A stretch of 64,000 nt of DNA from Slackia isoflavoniconvertens (GCF_003725955.1 NZ_QIBZ01000007.1:1-64000), one strand, 5' to 3'. Numbered from the stretch's first letter, positions 1-11,154 are shown. Numbers and translations are program-made. The notes: generated from the sequence alone by a model not told the origin.

Positions 1-340
1 GCGATCGACCGAGATTGGAGCCATATCGACCTGGGAAGACGCAGGACGGGCGTTTGCACGCCCGTCCTGCTAACTGCGAAAACGCCGGTTACGGCACGAG
101 TGTTCGGCTAACAATGAAAATCAACCTTTACGCCGGTTGCCGAGCAGCGCCGACCCCTGAGCGATCAAAGCGTTTTGAGAATCGCCAAACCGCGCACAAG
201 GGCCCGACTCGCGGCAATCGGCTCTACGCTCACGCCCTAGGGCGTCCTTCCGTAAAACCAAAAGCCGGCACCCCCGTTAACATGCTATACGCTCTGAGCA
301 TTGAATACATGGGGGGGGGCTTGCAATTAACCAGCGCTTC
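1..340. other. Intergenic stretch with hairpin, palindrome and G9 tract
   Basis: I see no convincing gene here. A 12-bp perfect inverted repeat (GCAGGACGGGCG, 41-52, with its complement at 59-70) has no clear T tract. A 14-bp palindrome ACGCCCTAGGGCGT lies at 232-245. A run of nine G lies at 311-319, about 20 bases beyond the ppx stop codon. A 109-codon open frame on the plus strand has no recognisable protein character and was not called. Confidence 0.5.
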
Positions 341-1279
341 CTAAAGCGCGTTTCTTGCCGCGTCAAGCACAATGCCGATAAGAATATCACTCTCGCTCAC
401 CGTGAAGCCGTCAAGATTCGCAAGGTCCATGACCGCACCCAGAATCACAAGGCCCGCCGGAAAAATACCCGCCCGCTTGGGCTGGATGCCTGCAACCTTC
501 ATGCGTTCGGCGAGCGGCAACGCCCACATGCGCTTAGCCACTTCGTCGAATTCAGTGCGCGTCACGCGAGTACCATGAACCTTCGATGAGTCATAGGGCA
601 CCAAAGCGTCTCGCACGGCCACCACACTCGTGGGCGTCCCCGCAACCGCAACAAGACGGTCGCACAAATTGCGCGTTTCGAAAAACGGCGCGAGAGTCTC
701 GTGCGCCCATGCCGAAGCCGCAGCAAGCTCGCCTTTCGTCGGCGGGTCACCGGCCAAGAATCGCTCCGTCATGCGACGGCAGCCGATGTTGAAAGAATGC
801 GATGCTCGCACCGCAACATCAGGCACAAGGTCGCCAGCCGATCCATTCGCTCGACCAAATACCATCTCGGTCGAACCGCCACCGATATCGGCAAACAGCA
901 AATCCTCATTGCGAAAATCATTCGACGCACCCAAAAACGACAGCGCCGCCTCACGCTCGCCCGGAATCACCGACAGTTCAACGCCGACTTCACGCAGACG
1001 CGACACGAATACTCCCGAATTGCGCGCATCGCGACTCGCGCTCGTGGCAAGAGCGACCACGCGATCGACCGCACATGCATCAATAACCTTGCGGTACTCA
1101 GCGACCTGGGCAACCGTGCGATCGATTGCCTCAGGCAAAAGTTCGCCTGAAGCATCGACCCCTTCGCCCAAATTCGTGATGGCGCTTTGGCGAGCCACCT
1201 GCCGCGTGCCCGAAGCATCCACGTCCGCAACGAGCAAACGGCTCGTTACTGTTCCGATATCGATTGCAGCGACCCTCAT
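341..1279 (-). CDS. ppx: Ppx/GppA family phosphatase (exopolyphosphatase)
   Basis: 312 aa, sugar-kinase/Hsp70/actin fold. These enzymes hydrolyse terminal phosphates of polyphosphate and/or pppGpp in the cytoplasm. Visible are the N-terminal phosphate-1 loop (AAIDIGTVTSRLLV), the region around residue 80 (ALATSASRDARN) and the second phosphate loop (FADIGGGSTEMV). ATG at 1279 is chosen because AAAGGTG lies 5-6 bases upstream; the in-frame GTG at 1288 would sit directly on that ribosome-binding site. The length matches the short actinobacterial form, without the long C-terminal HD-like region of E. coli Ppx. It follows divIC, as in many actinobacteria. Which substrate is preferred cannot be read from the sequence. 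Confidence 0.9.
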   Translation of the reverse strand: MRVAAIDIGTVTSRLLVADVDASGTRQVARQSAITNLGEGVDASGELLPEAIDRTVAQVAEYRKVIDACAVDRVVALATSASRDARNSGVFVSRLREVGVELSVIPGEREAALSFLGASNDFRNEDLLFADIGGGSTEMVFGRANGSAGDLVPDVAVRASHSFNIGCRRMTERFLAGDPPTKGELAAASAWAHETLAPFFETRNLCDRLVAVAGTPTSVVAVRDALVPYDSSKVHGTRVTRTEFDEVAKRMWALPLAERMKVAGIQPKRAGIFPAGLVILGAVMDLANLDGFTVSESDILIGIVLDAARNAL

Positions 1280-1329
1280 GCGACGCACCTTTCTGCTCGC
1301 TCTTCCATCTTGCTTTCATTGTAAAGAAA

Positions 1330-1352
1330 GAGCCGGGGAATTTCCCCGGCTC
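1330..1352 (-). terminator. Rho-independent terminator of divIC
   Basis: An 11-bp perfect GAGCCGGGGAA inverted repeat, followed on the minus strand by TTTCTTT. It lies 10 bases past the divIC stop and before ppx. Confidence 0.85.
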
Positions 1353-1362
1353 GAATCGTGCT

Positions 1363-2634
1363 TTATTGAGCGTCGCTATACCCGAAAAGAGGGTCGAGCA
1401 CGCCCGAGTACCATGTGTCGGGCGTTTTCACGCTCGCGGAATCGATTTGAGAATGCACCGTATCAGGCGTCGACGACGTTTCGTCTTCAGAAAGGCCAAC
1501 CACAACGCCAGCGGTCTCGCCCTTCGACACCCAACCAAGCTGCTCGCGCGCAACATCTTCGATGCCCTCGTCGGTCGAAAGCCGATCGATGTCGCTTTGG
1601 ATAGCTGCGTTGCGCTCGCTGAGCAGGGCGTATTCCGCCTCAAGCTTGTCTTGCGTGCGCAAACCCACGTAATACTGCTGCGCCATAGGATACAAGAACC
1701 AAAGAGCCGCGGCGATGCAAATCAAAATGCCGAGCGCATAGACCCAAATCGGTGCGCTCAAATGGGCTTTTGTCTGCGACGCGCGACTTGTGGCAGCCGC
1801 GCCTCGGCCGCCACGAGCACTGCGTCCCTCGCTCGAACCGCCAAGGTCGTTGAAAGCTCGCTTATGATTACGACCCATCTCGCCCTTGTAGACCGCCGCC
1901 CGACTGCCCGCTTGCGCAGGAGCGCCAGCGTCGCCTCCAAATTGGCGATTGAAAAGCTTCTCGGCTTTGGCCTTGGCCTTCGACTTCTGACGGCGCTCCT
2001 TTTTCGAAAGGCGCGAACCATACGACGTCTCGTCCTCGTCATTCTCGATATCATCGGGATCGAATACCTCGACCGCAGCACGGGGCTGCGCCGATGCGCC
2101 ACGCGAGTTGCGCGACTCGTCCGAACGAGAGGAGCGGCGCGAATTCAAGCGGGCCGAACCGTCGCCGAAGAGCTGCTCGTCAAGATCGTCGAATGCCGAA
2201 AAAGCACCCAAATCGAAGCCGGACGGCCTCGACGCCTTTCGGTCCGATGCCGAGCGCGAGGAGCGAGCCGGACGCGAACTCACGCGCGAATTCGCCGCGA
2301 ACGATGCTTCGCGGTCATCGTAGGGAGTCGGCTCAACGATAGGCTGGATACGTCCAGAGCGCGTGACTTTCGAGAATCGGGCACGTTCGCCGCGGGCGAA
2401 ACGGTCGCTTGAAAACGAATCGAGCGATTGGGAATAATCGAGCCCGCGAGCGGAAGAGGTTTCGCCAACAGCATGAGAGCCGACACGACCCGATGAGGCA
2501 TAGACGTCGCGACCGCGCATGGATGCGCTTTCGTCATATCGAGCAGCACGCGACTCAACAACATCTCGCGACGCACGCGAAGATGCGCGGTTCGAGCCGT
2601 CAAATGAAATGATATTGCTGCTGTTGCGCGACAT
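1363..2634 (-). CDS. divIC: Septum formation initiator (FtsB/DivIC family) with long N-terminal tail
   Basis: 423 aa. The C-terminal part is a FtsB/DivIC cell-division protein: one transmembrane helix at about 297-317, then a short extracytoplasmic coiled coil (about 325-350) and the family's end motif (VAREQLGWVSKGE). FtsB/DivIC joins FtsL and FtsQ/DivIB in the divisome. Unusually, about 290 residues precede the membrane segment. They are rich in Ser, Arg, Ala and Asp and predicted to be disordered and cytoplasmic; ordinary family members are only 100-200 aa. Start MSRNSSN is chosen because the upstream frame has no coding character and AAGGGG lies about 12 bases upstream. The eno-divIC-ppx order is typical of actinobacteria, with the antiporter gene inserted between eno and divIC here. 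Confidence 0.85.
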   Translation of the reverse strand: MSRNSSNIISFDGSNRASSRASRDVVESRAARYDESASMRGRDVYASSGRVGSHAVGETSSARGLDYSQSLDSFSSDRFARGERARFSKVTRSGRIQPIVEPTPYDDREASFAANSRVSSRPARSSRSASDRKASRPSGFDLGAFSAFDDLDEQLFGDGSARLNSRRSSRSDESRNSRGASAQPRAAVEVFDPDDIENDEDETSYGSRLSKKERRQKSKAKAKAEKLFNRQFGGDAGAPAQAGSRAAVYKGEMGRNHKRAFNDLGGSSEGRSARGGRGAAATSRASQTKAHLSAPIWVYALGILICIAAALWFLYPMAQQYYVGLRTQDKLEAEYALLSERNAAIQSDIDRLSTDEGIEDVAREQLGWVSKGETAGVVVGLSEDETSSTPDTVHSQIDSASVKTPDTWYSGVLDPLFGYSDAQ

Positions 2635-2813
2635 AAAAAAATGAGGCCCCTTGCATCGTGATGTGTTTGAAGTGGATGTAATGCTGTGAGCTAGTTTCCG
2701 TTCATGATACCACGCAGACGGCAGGCGCGGCATCCAATCGACCACGCGCATGCTTATTTTCACGAACAGAAAACAAGCCCAGGTTATCGCGCTGTATCCT
2801 CCCTCAACGCAAA

Positions 2814-2840
2814 AGGGCCAGGGAGCAATCCCCTGGCCCT
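2814..2840 (-). terminator. Terminator of the ArcD-like antiporter gene
   Basis: Stem AGGGCCAGGG with its complement, followed on the minus strand by TTTTGCG. It lies about 35 bases after the stop codon. Confidence 0.8.
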
Positions 2841-2874
2841 AGCGCATCACTTCTGCGCAACGAAAACGTTCGAG

Positions 2875-4344
2875 TTAGATAACCGAAATCGTACCCGTCG
2901 CAATGCACACGATGCTGATCACGAAGAACGCGACAATAGCGGCGGCAACCACCTTGTCGAGCGTTTTCGGCAGGAACGCCTCGTTACGCTCTTTCTGGCC
3001 ATACCAGTACAAAACAATGCCCGGCGCAAACAGAATGGTCGTGATCATGAGACCCGTAAGGCCGCCCGCGTAAATCAGGAAGATCGAGTAGAAGAAGCCG
3101 ACGATGCCAATACCGCGGTAGAACGCTAGTTTGCCGCCCGTAACGCCTTCGAACCCGTCCTTCTTAAACGCACACACGAGCAAGAACATCGAACTGAAGA
3201 AGTACGGAATCAAAATCATCGAAACCGACACGCCATAGAAGAACTGGTACGTTTGCTCAGAGAACAAAATGATGATGAGGAACGCCTGAACGATGAGGCA
3301 GGTCACCGTAAGGGTGACGATAGGGGCGCCCTTGCGATTTTCCTTCGCGAAGACTTTCGGGAACACGCCCTGCTTCGCAGCCTCGTGAGGACATTCGGAA
3401 GAGATGATGGTGTAGCCCAGCATGGCACCCAGAAGAGACAGGGCAACGCCCAAATTCACAAGTGCCGCGCCCCACGGTCCAACGACGGCCTCGAGCACGC
3501 CCGCCATCGACGGGTTGGGAAGCTCTGCAAGCTCAGCGCGAGGCATAACGCCCATGGACAGAATGGAAACCAGCAGGTAGATGCACAGAATGCCAATGAA
3601 TGCGGTGACGGTTGCGCGGCCTACGTCTTTGCTGTATTTCGCGCGACCGGAAATGGCGACAGCACCCTCGATGCCCAAGAAGATCCAGATGCTCACGCCC
3701 ACGGTGCCAACAACCTGATCCCACAAGCTCGGTCCATCGGGCTCGCCCCAGAAGTTGTCCATGAAGATTTCCGGGTCGAAGTGCATGCTGAACAGGATTG
3801 CGACGATCGCAACGAACAGCGGAACCAGCTTGGCGATAGTCGTGATGATGTTGACGCTCGCAGCCTCTTTCACGCCGCGGCTCACCAAAAGCCAGCAAAT
3901 CCAAACCACGATGGATGCGCCGATGACCGAAGGAAGGTTATTACCCTCTCCGAACAGGGGAACGAAGTACGAGATGGACGCGAACAGAAGCGTGGTGTAG
4001 GAAACGGTGGCAAGCAGCGCCGAAATCCAGTAGCCATAGGCCGAAATGAAGCCCATGAACTCGCCCCAACCTGCGCGAGCATACGAATAGATGCCGCCCA
4101 CCAATTCAGATTTATATTTGCTCAGTGCGTAGAAGCACATCATGAGCGAGAAAACGCCGATGCCGCATACGACCCAGCCGATGAGCACGGCACCCGTATT
4201 CGCGCCCGCCGCGGCCATATCGCCGGCCATGGTGAAGACGCCACCGCCGATAACGGCGGTAATCACGGCCGCAATAAGATGCGGCAGCGACAGGCCATTG
4301 GGATCGTTCACCTGAGATGACGAGCCCCCGTTGGACTTTGCCAT
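2875..4344 (-). CDS. APC-superfamily amino acid antiporter, arginine/ornithine type
   Basis: 489 aa integral membrane protein with about 12-13 hydrophobic helices. The N-terminal motif of the basic amino acid/polyamine antiporter family (LIAAVITAVIGGGVFTMAG) is clear, and the overall sequence resembles ArcD-type arginine:ornithine exchangers. These import arginine and export ornithine for the arginine deiminase pathway, a main ATP source in Eggerthella-like anaerobes. No arc catabolic genes are in the window, so the substrate is inferred. ATG at 4344 is preferred because AGCAGGAA lies just upstream. It is transcribed away from eno and has its own terminator. A 14-bp palindrome (4446-4459) lies about 100 bases upstream. 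Confidence 0.8.
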   Translation of the reverse strand: MAKSNGGSSSQVNDPNGLSLPHLIAAVITAVIGGGVFTMAGDMAAAGANTGAVLIGWVVCGIGVFSLMMCFYALSKYKSELVGGIYSYARAGWGEFMGFISAYGYWISALLATVSYTTLLFASISYFVPLFGEGNNLPSVIGASIVVWICWLLVSRGVKEAASVNIITTIAKLVPLFVAIVAILFSMHFDPEIFMDNFWGEPDGPSLWDQVVGTVGVSIWIFLGIEGAVAISGRAKYSKDVGRATVTAFIGILCIYLLVSILSMGVMPRAELAELPNPSMAGVLEAVVGPWGAALVNLGVALSLLGAMLGYTIISSECPHEAAKQGVFPKVFAKENRKGAPIVTLTVTCLIVQAFLIIILFSEQTYQFFYGVSVSMILIPYFFSSMFLLVCAFKKDGFEGVTGGKLAFYRGIGIVGFFYSIFLIYAGGLTGLMITTILFAPGIVLYWYGQKERNEAFLPKTLDKVVAAAIVAFFVISIVCIATGTISVI

Positions 4345-4445
4345 AGTATTCCTGCTTTCTTTAGCGACTCGTTGAAACACCGAACACCCCTGCACAGCGT
4401 TTCAACATAACTCATTCACTATACCCCACATAGTGCAGGGTTTTC

Positions 4446-4459
4446 GGACGAATTCGTCC
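4446..4459. repeat. 14-bp perfect palindrome, possible operator of the antiporter gene
   Basis: GGACGAATTCGTCC lies between eno and the antiporter start. A possible -10 (TATAGT on the minus strand, about 4420) and an 8-bp inverted repeat (CCCTGCAC 4388-4395, GTGCAGGG 4433-4440) lie between it and the gene. The regulator is unknown. Confidence 0.35.
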
Positions 4460-4480
4460 CAAGTTTTCCCGCGGCAACAA

Positions 4481-4508
4481 GAAAGCCCCAGCAACTGCCA
4501 GGGCTTTC
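4481..4508 (-). terminator. Terminator of eno
   Basis: Stem GAAAGCCC/GGGCTTTC with TTGTT following on the minus strand, about 37 bases past the eno stop. Confidence 0.7.
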
Positions 4509-4545
4509 GCGATTCACTCTTGCGCAAAGTCGATTCGACGCAAAA

Positions 4546-6743
<2,198 letters not shown>

Positions 6744-6756
6744 GCCGCAAGTATAA

Positions 6757-6782
6757 AAGAGGAAGGCCGAAGCCCTCCTCTT
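6757..6782 (-). terminator. Terminator of the small helical protein gene
   Basis: An imperfect 11-bp stem (AAGAGGAAGGC and its near complement) with TTATA following on the minus strand. It lies directly in front of the EcfT gene. Confidence 0.65.
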
Positions 6783-6839
6783 GAAATGCGTATTCCATTG
6801 TTTTCGCCCCGAGAAAGCCCGAGCAAGAATCGAGAGAAC

Positions 6840-7178
6840 CTACTCCCCTGCCTTATTGGCATTGCGCTGCGAGACTTCCTTGGCCATTTCAGCCGCTTTG
6901 TCGCCAACTTCTTTCGCGGTGTCCATGAGCTTATCGCTTACAGCTTTCGCGTCATCCAACGCCTTCTCGGTCGCATTCTTCGCCTCGTCGATAAGGCCCG
7001 GAATATTTTCGCGCGCCTGGTCGGTCAACGCCTGGCGCTTTTCGCGAGCGCTTGCAACGACGCTTGGGGCCTGTTCTTGAGCGGTATCAATCATTTTGTC
7101 GGTCGCAGCTTTCATATCGCCCGCTAATTCCTGCGCGGCATCGATTGCGCTATTGAGGATTTTTCCAAACTCAGACAT
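6840..7178 (-). CDS. Small LEA/apolipoprotein-like amphipathic helical protein
   Basis: 112 aa, no Cys and no signal peptide. Nearly the whole chain is Ala/Lys/Asp/Glu-rich with an 11-residue-like periodicity (for example DKMIDTAQEQA and DKLMDTAKEVG), as in LEA-type or apolipoprotein-like amphipathic helices. Function is unknown; such proteins are often linked to stress or membrane-surface binding. AAGGAGGCATCTC precedes the ATG. It lies between the rplQ operon and ecfT with its own terminator, so it is probably transcribed alone. Confidence 0.7.
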   Translation of the reverse strand: MSEFGKILNSAIDAAQELAGDMKAATDKMIDTAQEQAPSVVASAREKRQALTDQARENIPGLIDEAKNATEKALDDAKAVSDKLMDTAKEVGDKAAEMAKEVSQRNANKAGE

Positions 7179-7227
7179 GAGATGCCTCCTTGCAATAGGT
7201 TCCCCTCGTCTTTATATGGTAACGCAA

Positions 7228-7253
7228 AAACGCCGCCCCGAAGGACGGCGTTT
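7228..7253 (-). terminator. Terminator of the alpha (rplQ) operon
   Basis: Stem AAACGCCG/CGGCGTTT with a TTCG-containing loop, then TTTTTGCG on the minus strand, about 30 bases after rplQ. Confidence 0.85.
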
Positions 7254-7282
7254 GTTTTGCTATATTCCCGTTGAAAAGCGAG

Positions 7283-7786
7283 TTATTCGGCTTTTTCCTC
7301 GGTAGCAGCTTCAGCCTCGACGGCTTCTTCAGCCTTGGGCTCTTCGACGGTCTCTTCGGCCTTGGCCTCTTCAACCTTCTTCGGAGCAGCCTTAACAGCT
7401 TCGGCCTTCTTCTCAGCCTTCTTCACGGGCTCGGTCACGAGCTCCATGATAACCATGCTAGCGTTGTCGCCCTTGCGGGTGCCAAGCTTCATGATGCGAG
7501 TGTAGCCACCCTGGCGGTCGGCCCACATGCCCTGCTGAACCTTCTCAAAGATCTCGCGAACGAGCTCTTTGTCGCCGAGAGCGGCGATAGCGAGACGGCG
7601 AGAATGCAGGTCGCCACGCTTGGCCCAGGTGATGATGCGGTCGACGTCGGGACGAATCTCCTTAGCGCGGGCTTCAATGGTCTTAATGCGATCATTGGTG
7701 AACAGCGCCTGCACCAGGGACTTCTTCATGGCCTTAGTATGGCTGGCATCGGTGCCCAGCTTGCGGCCCTTCTTGTAATGCCTCAT
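7283..7786 (-). CDS. rplQ: 50S ribosomal protein L17
   Basis: 167 aa. The first 115 residues are a standard L17 (MRHYKKGRKLGTDASH start; TKAKEIRP-like helix; GYTRIMKLGTRKGDNASMV). An additional tail of about 50 residues, rich in Lys, Ala and Glu, extends beyond the normal end; similar acidic/basic tails occur in actinobacterial L17. It is the last gene of the alpha operon, following rpoA by 15 bases. Confidence 0.97.
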   Translation of the reverse strand: MRHYKKGRKLGTDASHTKAMKKSLVQALFTNDRIKTIEARAKEIRPDVDRIITWAKRGDLHSRRLAIAALGDKELVREIFEKVQQGMWADRQGGYTRIMKLGTRKGDNASMVIMELVTEPVKKAEKKAEAVKAAPKKVEEAKAEETVEEPKAEEAVEAEAATEEKAE

Positions 7787-7801
7787 CGTGTAGTCTCCTA
7801 G

Positions 7802-8752
7802 TTATTGCTTCAAGTTGAGGTCCATAGAGATCAGCTTGTCCTTGACCTCTTCGATGGACTTCGCGCCAAAGTTGCGGATGTTGAGCAGGTCGTTCTCGGA
7901 GAACTCGACCAGCTGACGCACCGAATGGATGCCTGCGCGCTTCAAGCAGTTGTAAGAGCGGACGGAAAGGTCCAAATCCTCAATCTGCTTGTCGAGCTCG
8001 GCGTTGGCCTCCTGGCCCTCCGGTGCGAAGATGGACGGAATCTCGCCCTCTTCCTCGTCGACAATATCAGCCAGCGAAAGGAAGGCACCCATGTACTGGT
8101 CGATGATGTTCGACGCACGACACACCGCTTCGTTAGGAGCGATGGAGCCATCAGTCTCAACTTCGAGAACCAGCTTGTCGAAGTCGGTGCGCTGACCCAC
8201 ACGCGTGTCGCTCACTGCGAGAGTGCAACGACGCACGGGAGAGAACAAGCTGTCGACGTGGATAATGCCAATGGGGTCCTCGGTGCGCTTGTTGCGCTCA
8301 GCCGAGACGTACCCACGGCCCACGCCAATGCGGATGCTCATGTTCAGCGTGCCGCCATCGGCAACGGTGCAAATGACGTGCTCGGGGTTAATGAGCGTGA
8401 ACTCGGCGGGAACCTTCACATCGGCGCCGGTTACCGTGCACGGGCCCTCGACCGAAATGGTGGCCGTGGCTTCCGTGTAGTCCTCAGAGAGGGCCGAGAA
8501 AACAAGGCCCTTCACGTTGAGGACGATATCGGTGACGTCTTCGATGACGCCTTCAGCGGTCGTGAACTCATGCTGAACGCCTTCGATCTGGATAGCCGTG
8601 GCTTTGGCTCCGTCCAGCGACGACAGCAGAACGCGACGCATGCAGTTACCCAGCGTGTATCCGAAACCACGCTCAAGCGGCTCGACGATGAAGCGGGCGA
8701 CGGTGTCGTTCACTTCTTCGGTAGTAACGGTTGGCCTCATGAACTCTGCCAT
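7802..8752 (-). CDS. rpoA: DNA-directed RNA polymerase subunit alpha
   Basis: 316 aa. The N-terminal dimerisation domain (about 1-230) carries the EPLERGFGYTLGNCMRRVLL motif that nucleates polymerase assembly. After a short acidic linker (EEEGEIPSIFAPEG), the C-terminal domain (about 250-316) has LDLSVRSYNCLKRAGI and FGAKSIEEVKDKL, which contact promoter UP elements and activators. It lies between rpsD and rplQ as in most bacteria. Confidence 0.98.
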   Translation of the reverse strand: MAEFMRPTVTTEEVNDTVARFIVEPLERGFGYTLGNCMRRVLLSSLDGAKATAIQIEGVQHEFTTAEGVIEDVTDIVLNVKGLVFSALSEDYTEATATISVEGPCTVTGADVKVPAEFTLINPEHVICTVADGGTLNMSIRIGVGRGYVSAERNKRTEDPIGIIHVDSLFSPVRRCTLAVSDTRVGQRTDFDKLVLEVETDGSIAPNEAVCRASNIIDQYMGAFLSLADIVDEEEGEIPSIFAPEGQEANAELDKQIEDLDLSVRSYNCLKRAGIHSVRQLVEFSENDLLNIRNFGAKSIEEVKDKLISMDLNLKQ

Positions 8753-8782
8753 AGTTTGTAAGCCTCCTTAAGCCGCGGTTAA

Positions 8783-9379
8783 TTACTTCGAGTAGAGCTC
8801 GACGATAAGCTGCTCGTTGATGTCCAAATCGATCTGGTCGCGGTTGGGGAGAGACAGCACGTTGCCCTGAAGCTTCTCGATGTCAACCTCGAGCCATGCA
8901 GGAACCTGCATACGCTCATTGGAAACGAGAGCGCTCTTGATAACGAGCATCTCCTTGGCCTTGTCGGCCACAGCAACGACATCGCCGGGGCGAACGCGGT
9001 AAGACGGAATGTCGACGCGCTTGCCGTTAACGGTGATATGACCATGGGAAACGGTCTGACGGGCTTCCTTGCGGGTGCGAGCAAAGCCCAGACGGAACAC
9101 GACGTTGTCGAGACGCGACTCAAGGATGCGCATCAGGTTCTCGCCGGTGATGCCGGGCTGACGCTTAGCCTTGTTGAAGTAGCCGCGGAACTGCTTCTCC
9201 AGAACGCCATAGATGAACTTGGCCTTCTGCTTCTCGCGCAGCTGCATGCCGTACTCAGATTCCTTACGGCGACGCTTGGGCTGGCGAATGGATTCCTTCT
9301 TAGAGCTGTAGCCGAGCACGACCGGATCAATACCGAGCTGGCGGCAGCGCTTAAGAACCGGAGTTCTGTTGATTGCCAT
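8783..9379 (-). CDS. rpsD: 30S ribosomal protein S4
   Basis: 198 aa. It is a primary 16S rRNA binder and an operon regulator in other bacteria. The S4 RNA-binding domain is clear ([21 protein letters not shown] and [18 protein letters not shown]). The N-terminal region has only one Cys (residue 12), so this is the zinc-free C-minus form. It lies between rpsK and rpoA. Confidence 0.98.
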   Translation of the reverse strand: MAINRTPVLKRCRQLGIDPVVLGYSSKKESIRQPKRRRKESEYGMQLREKQKAKFIYGVLEKQFRGYFNKAKRQPGITGENLMRILESRLDNVVFRLGFARTRKEARQTVSHGHITVNGKRVDIPSYRVRPGDVVAVADKAKEMLVIKSALVSNERMQVPAWLEVDIEKLQGNVLSLPNRDQIDLDINEQLIVELYSK

Positions 9380-9400
9380 AGTGATTCGATCCTCTCTTAA

Positions 9401-9796
9401 TTAGCAGCGGCGACGCTTGCAGGGGCGGCAGCCGTTGTGCGGGATGGGCGTGCAATCCTGAATGCTAGAGACCTCGAGGCCAGCAGCCTGCAGGGAGCGG
9501 ATGGCGGTCTCGCGACCAGAGCCGGGGCCCTTCACGAAGACGGCGACCTTTTTCAGGCCATGCTCCATAGCGGTTTTGGCAGCCTGCTCGGCAGCCATCT
9601 GCGCAGCAAACGGGGTGGACTTACGAGAGCCCTTGAAGCCCACGGTGCCAGCAGAATTCCAGGAAATCACGTTGCCCTGAGGGTCAGTGATGGAAACGAT
9701 GGTGTTGTTGAAAGTGCTCTTGATGTGAGCCTGTCCCACCGCAATGTTCTTGCGCTCGGAGCGCTTGATGCGGGTGCGAACGTTCTTTTTAGCCAT
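9401..9796 (-). CDS. rpsK: 30S ribosomal protein S11
   Basis: 131 aa, with family motifs [18 protein letters not shown] and [10 protein letters not shown]. The last residues read CRPCKRRRC, whereas most bacteria have CRPPKRRRV, so two positions near the decoding-site tail are cysteines here. It is translated between rpsM and rpsD. Confidence 0.98.
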   Translation of the reverse strand: MAKKNVRTRIKRSERKNIAVGQAHIKSTFNNTIVSITDPQGNVISWNSAGTVGFKGSRKSTPFAAQMAAEQAAKTAMEHGLKKVAVFVKGPGSGRETAIRSLQAAGLEVSSIQDCTPIPHNGCRPCKRRRC

Positions 9797-9807
9797 GTGT
9801 CAAACCC

Positions 9808-10176
9808 CTACTTCTTCTTGCCGCCGATTTGCTTACGCGGGCCCTTGCGGGTGCGAGCATTGGTGTGGGTACGCTGGCCACGAACGGGCAGACCCTTGCG
9901 GTGACGGAGGCCACGGTAGCAGCCAATCTCCATCAGACGCTTGATGTTCTGCGAAACCTCGCGGTGCAGGTCACCTTCGACGGTGAGGTTCTTGTCGATG
10001 TATTCGCGGATCTTCTGCAGATCGTCTTCGGAGATATCCTTGACACGGATGTCAGGGTTAACGCCGGTCTCTGCAATGATCTTCTTGGCGGTCGTGTTGC
10101 CGATGCCGTAAATGTAGGTCAAACCGATCTCGATGCGCTTCTCGCGAGGGAGGTCGACGCCGAAAAGACGAGCCAT
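9808..10176 (-). CDS. rpsM: 30S ribosomal protein S13
   Basis: 122 aa. It contacts the large subunit and P-site tRNA. It starts [24 protein letters not shown] and carries the C-terminal [14 protein letters not shown] motif with a basic KKK tail. It follows rpmJ by 21 bases in the alpha operon. Confidence 0.98.
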   Translation of the reverse strand: MARLFGVDLPREKRIEIGLTYIYGIGNTTAKKIIAETGVNPDIRVKDISEDDLQKIREYIDKNLTVEGDLHREVSQNIKRLMEIGCYRGLRHRKGLPVRGQRTHTNARTRKGPRKQIGGKKK

Positions 10177-10197
10177 GGTATATCTTCCTCTCTCTTT

Positions 10198-10311
10198 TTA
10201 GCCCTGGCGCTGCTTGTGACGAGGGTTCTCGCAAATGACGAGGACCTTGCCATGACGCCTAATGATCTTGCACTTGTCGCACATCTTCTTGACCGAAGGA
10301 CGGACCTTCAT
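10198..10311 (-). CDS. rpmJ: 50S ribosomal protein L36
   Basis: 37 aa, the usual L36 length, of the zinc-binding (C-plus) form: CDKC, then a third Cys and a His (CENPRH). ATG at 10311 is fixed by AAAGGAGACAAGC upstream; the open frame extends further but is not coding. It lies between infA and rpsM. Confidence 0.97.
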   Translation of the reverse strand: MKVRPSVKKMCDKCKIIRRHGKVLVICENPRHKQRQG

Positions 10312-10508
10312 GCTTGTCTCCTTTGAATGTGCGGCTTCCCTTCGGCTGACGGATTTGCCTCTGGGGAACCATTTACTCTTCACTCTATGAAACACGCCCA
10401 GCCGCAGGCGATGTTTTCACTTTTTGCGCCCCGAAGGGCATGCGCTTGAGAGCGCACTAAAGCACCCTGCCGGCTCACTTGCGCGATATGGCGGGTGCAA
10501 CGTACCGC

Positions 10509-10727
10509 TTATTTAAAGCGATAGGTGATACGGCCACGGCTCAGGTCGTAAATCGAAAGCTCGACCGTGACTTTGTCGCCGGGCAGAATCTTGATGTAAT
10601 GCATGCGCATCTTGCCAGAGATATGAGCGAGAATCTCATGGCCGTTCTCGAGCTCGACTTTGAACATTGCGTTCGGGAGAGCCTCCAGAACGGTGCCCTC
10701 AAGTTCGATGACGTCTTCTTTAGCCAA
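10509..10727 (-). CDS. infA: Translation initiation factor IF-1 (TTG start)
   Basis: 72 aa from the TTG at 10727, exactly the standard IF-1 length ([27 protein letters not shown] start, ending [11 protein letters not shown]). This OB-fold protein binds the 30S A site during initiation. The TTG is preferred because AAGAGGAAG lies 5-8 bases upstream and family proteins begin at this residue. An in-frame ATG at 10775 would add 16 residues without family resemblance. It is the first gene of the alpha operon; about 200 bases separate it from rpmJ. Confidence 0.93.
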   Translation of the reverse strand: MAKEDVIELEGTVLEALPNAMFKVELENGHEILAHISGKMRMHYIKILPGDKVTVELSIYDLSRGRITYRFK

Positions 10728-10775
10728 GAATCTTCCTCTTCCCAAACTCTGTCGATTACGCTGTGCGCACTGCAA

Positions 10776-11154
10776 ACGCAGCGACCGAATACTTTACCAG
10801 AGGTAAGGCAGAATCGCACGTATATTGATTAAGCTTTCACGAGGACACCACAACCCATGGCGCCTTCGCGTCGCACGTTGTGCATATTACCACGTTTTTC
10901 CCGTCTCCTTAGAACGTTCACCTGCGTTTTTCGTCTTTTTGTGAAACTTTATTTTAAGGAACTGCATACCGTTTTGGATATTGGTTTCTTATAGGAACCT
11001 ATACCCTTTTCGGAAGAGTTGCCACAAGACTGAAACGGAGACGCTCGGGCGCGTTGGAAGACTTTAAAAGCCTCGCCCAATACCCCAGTGTTACAATAGA
11101 GCCATCGAAGGCGCGCATACCAATGCACGGCAAACTCAAGGGATTGGAGCCGTT
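10776..11154. promoter_or_regulatory. Divergent promoter region between infA and usp
   Basis: A 380-base gap holding the promoters of the alpha operon (minus) and of the stress-protein gene (plus). For the latter an extended -10 (TGTTACAAT, 11089-11097) lies about 58 bases before the ATG. No confident -35 was found for either direction, and no gene was seen. Confidence 0.45.

Noticed and set aside
15-344. Plus-strand open frame of 109 codons at the window start
   Set aside because: It runs through a 12-bp hairpin, a palindrome and a poly-G run, has no clear ribosome-binding site, and its translation shows no protein family character.
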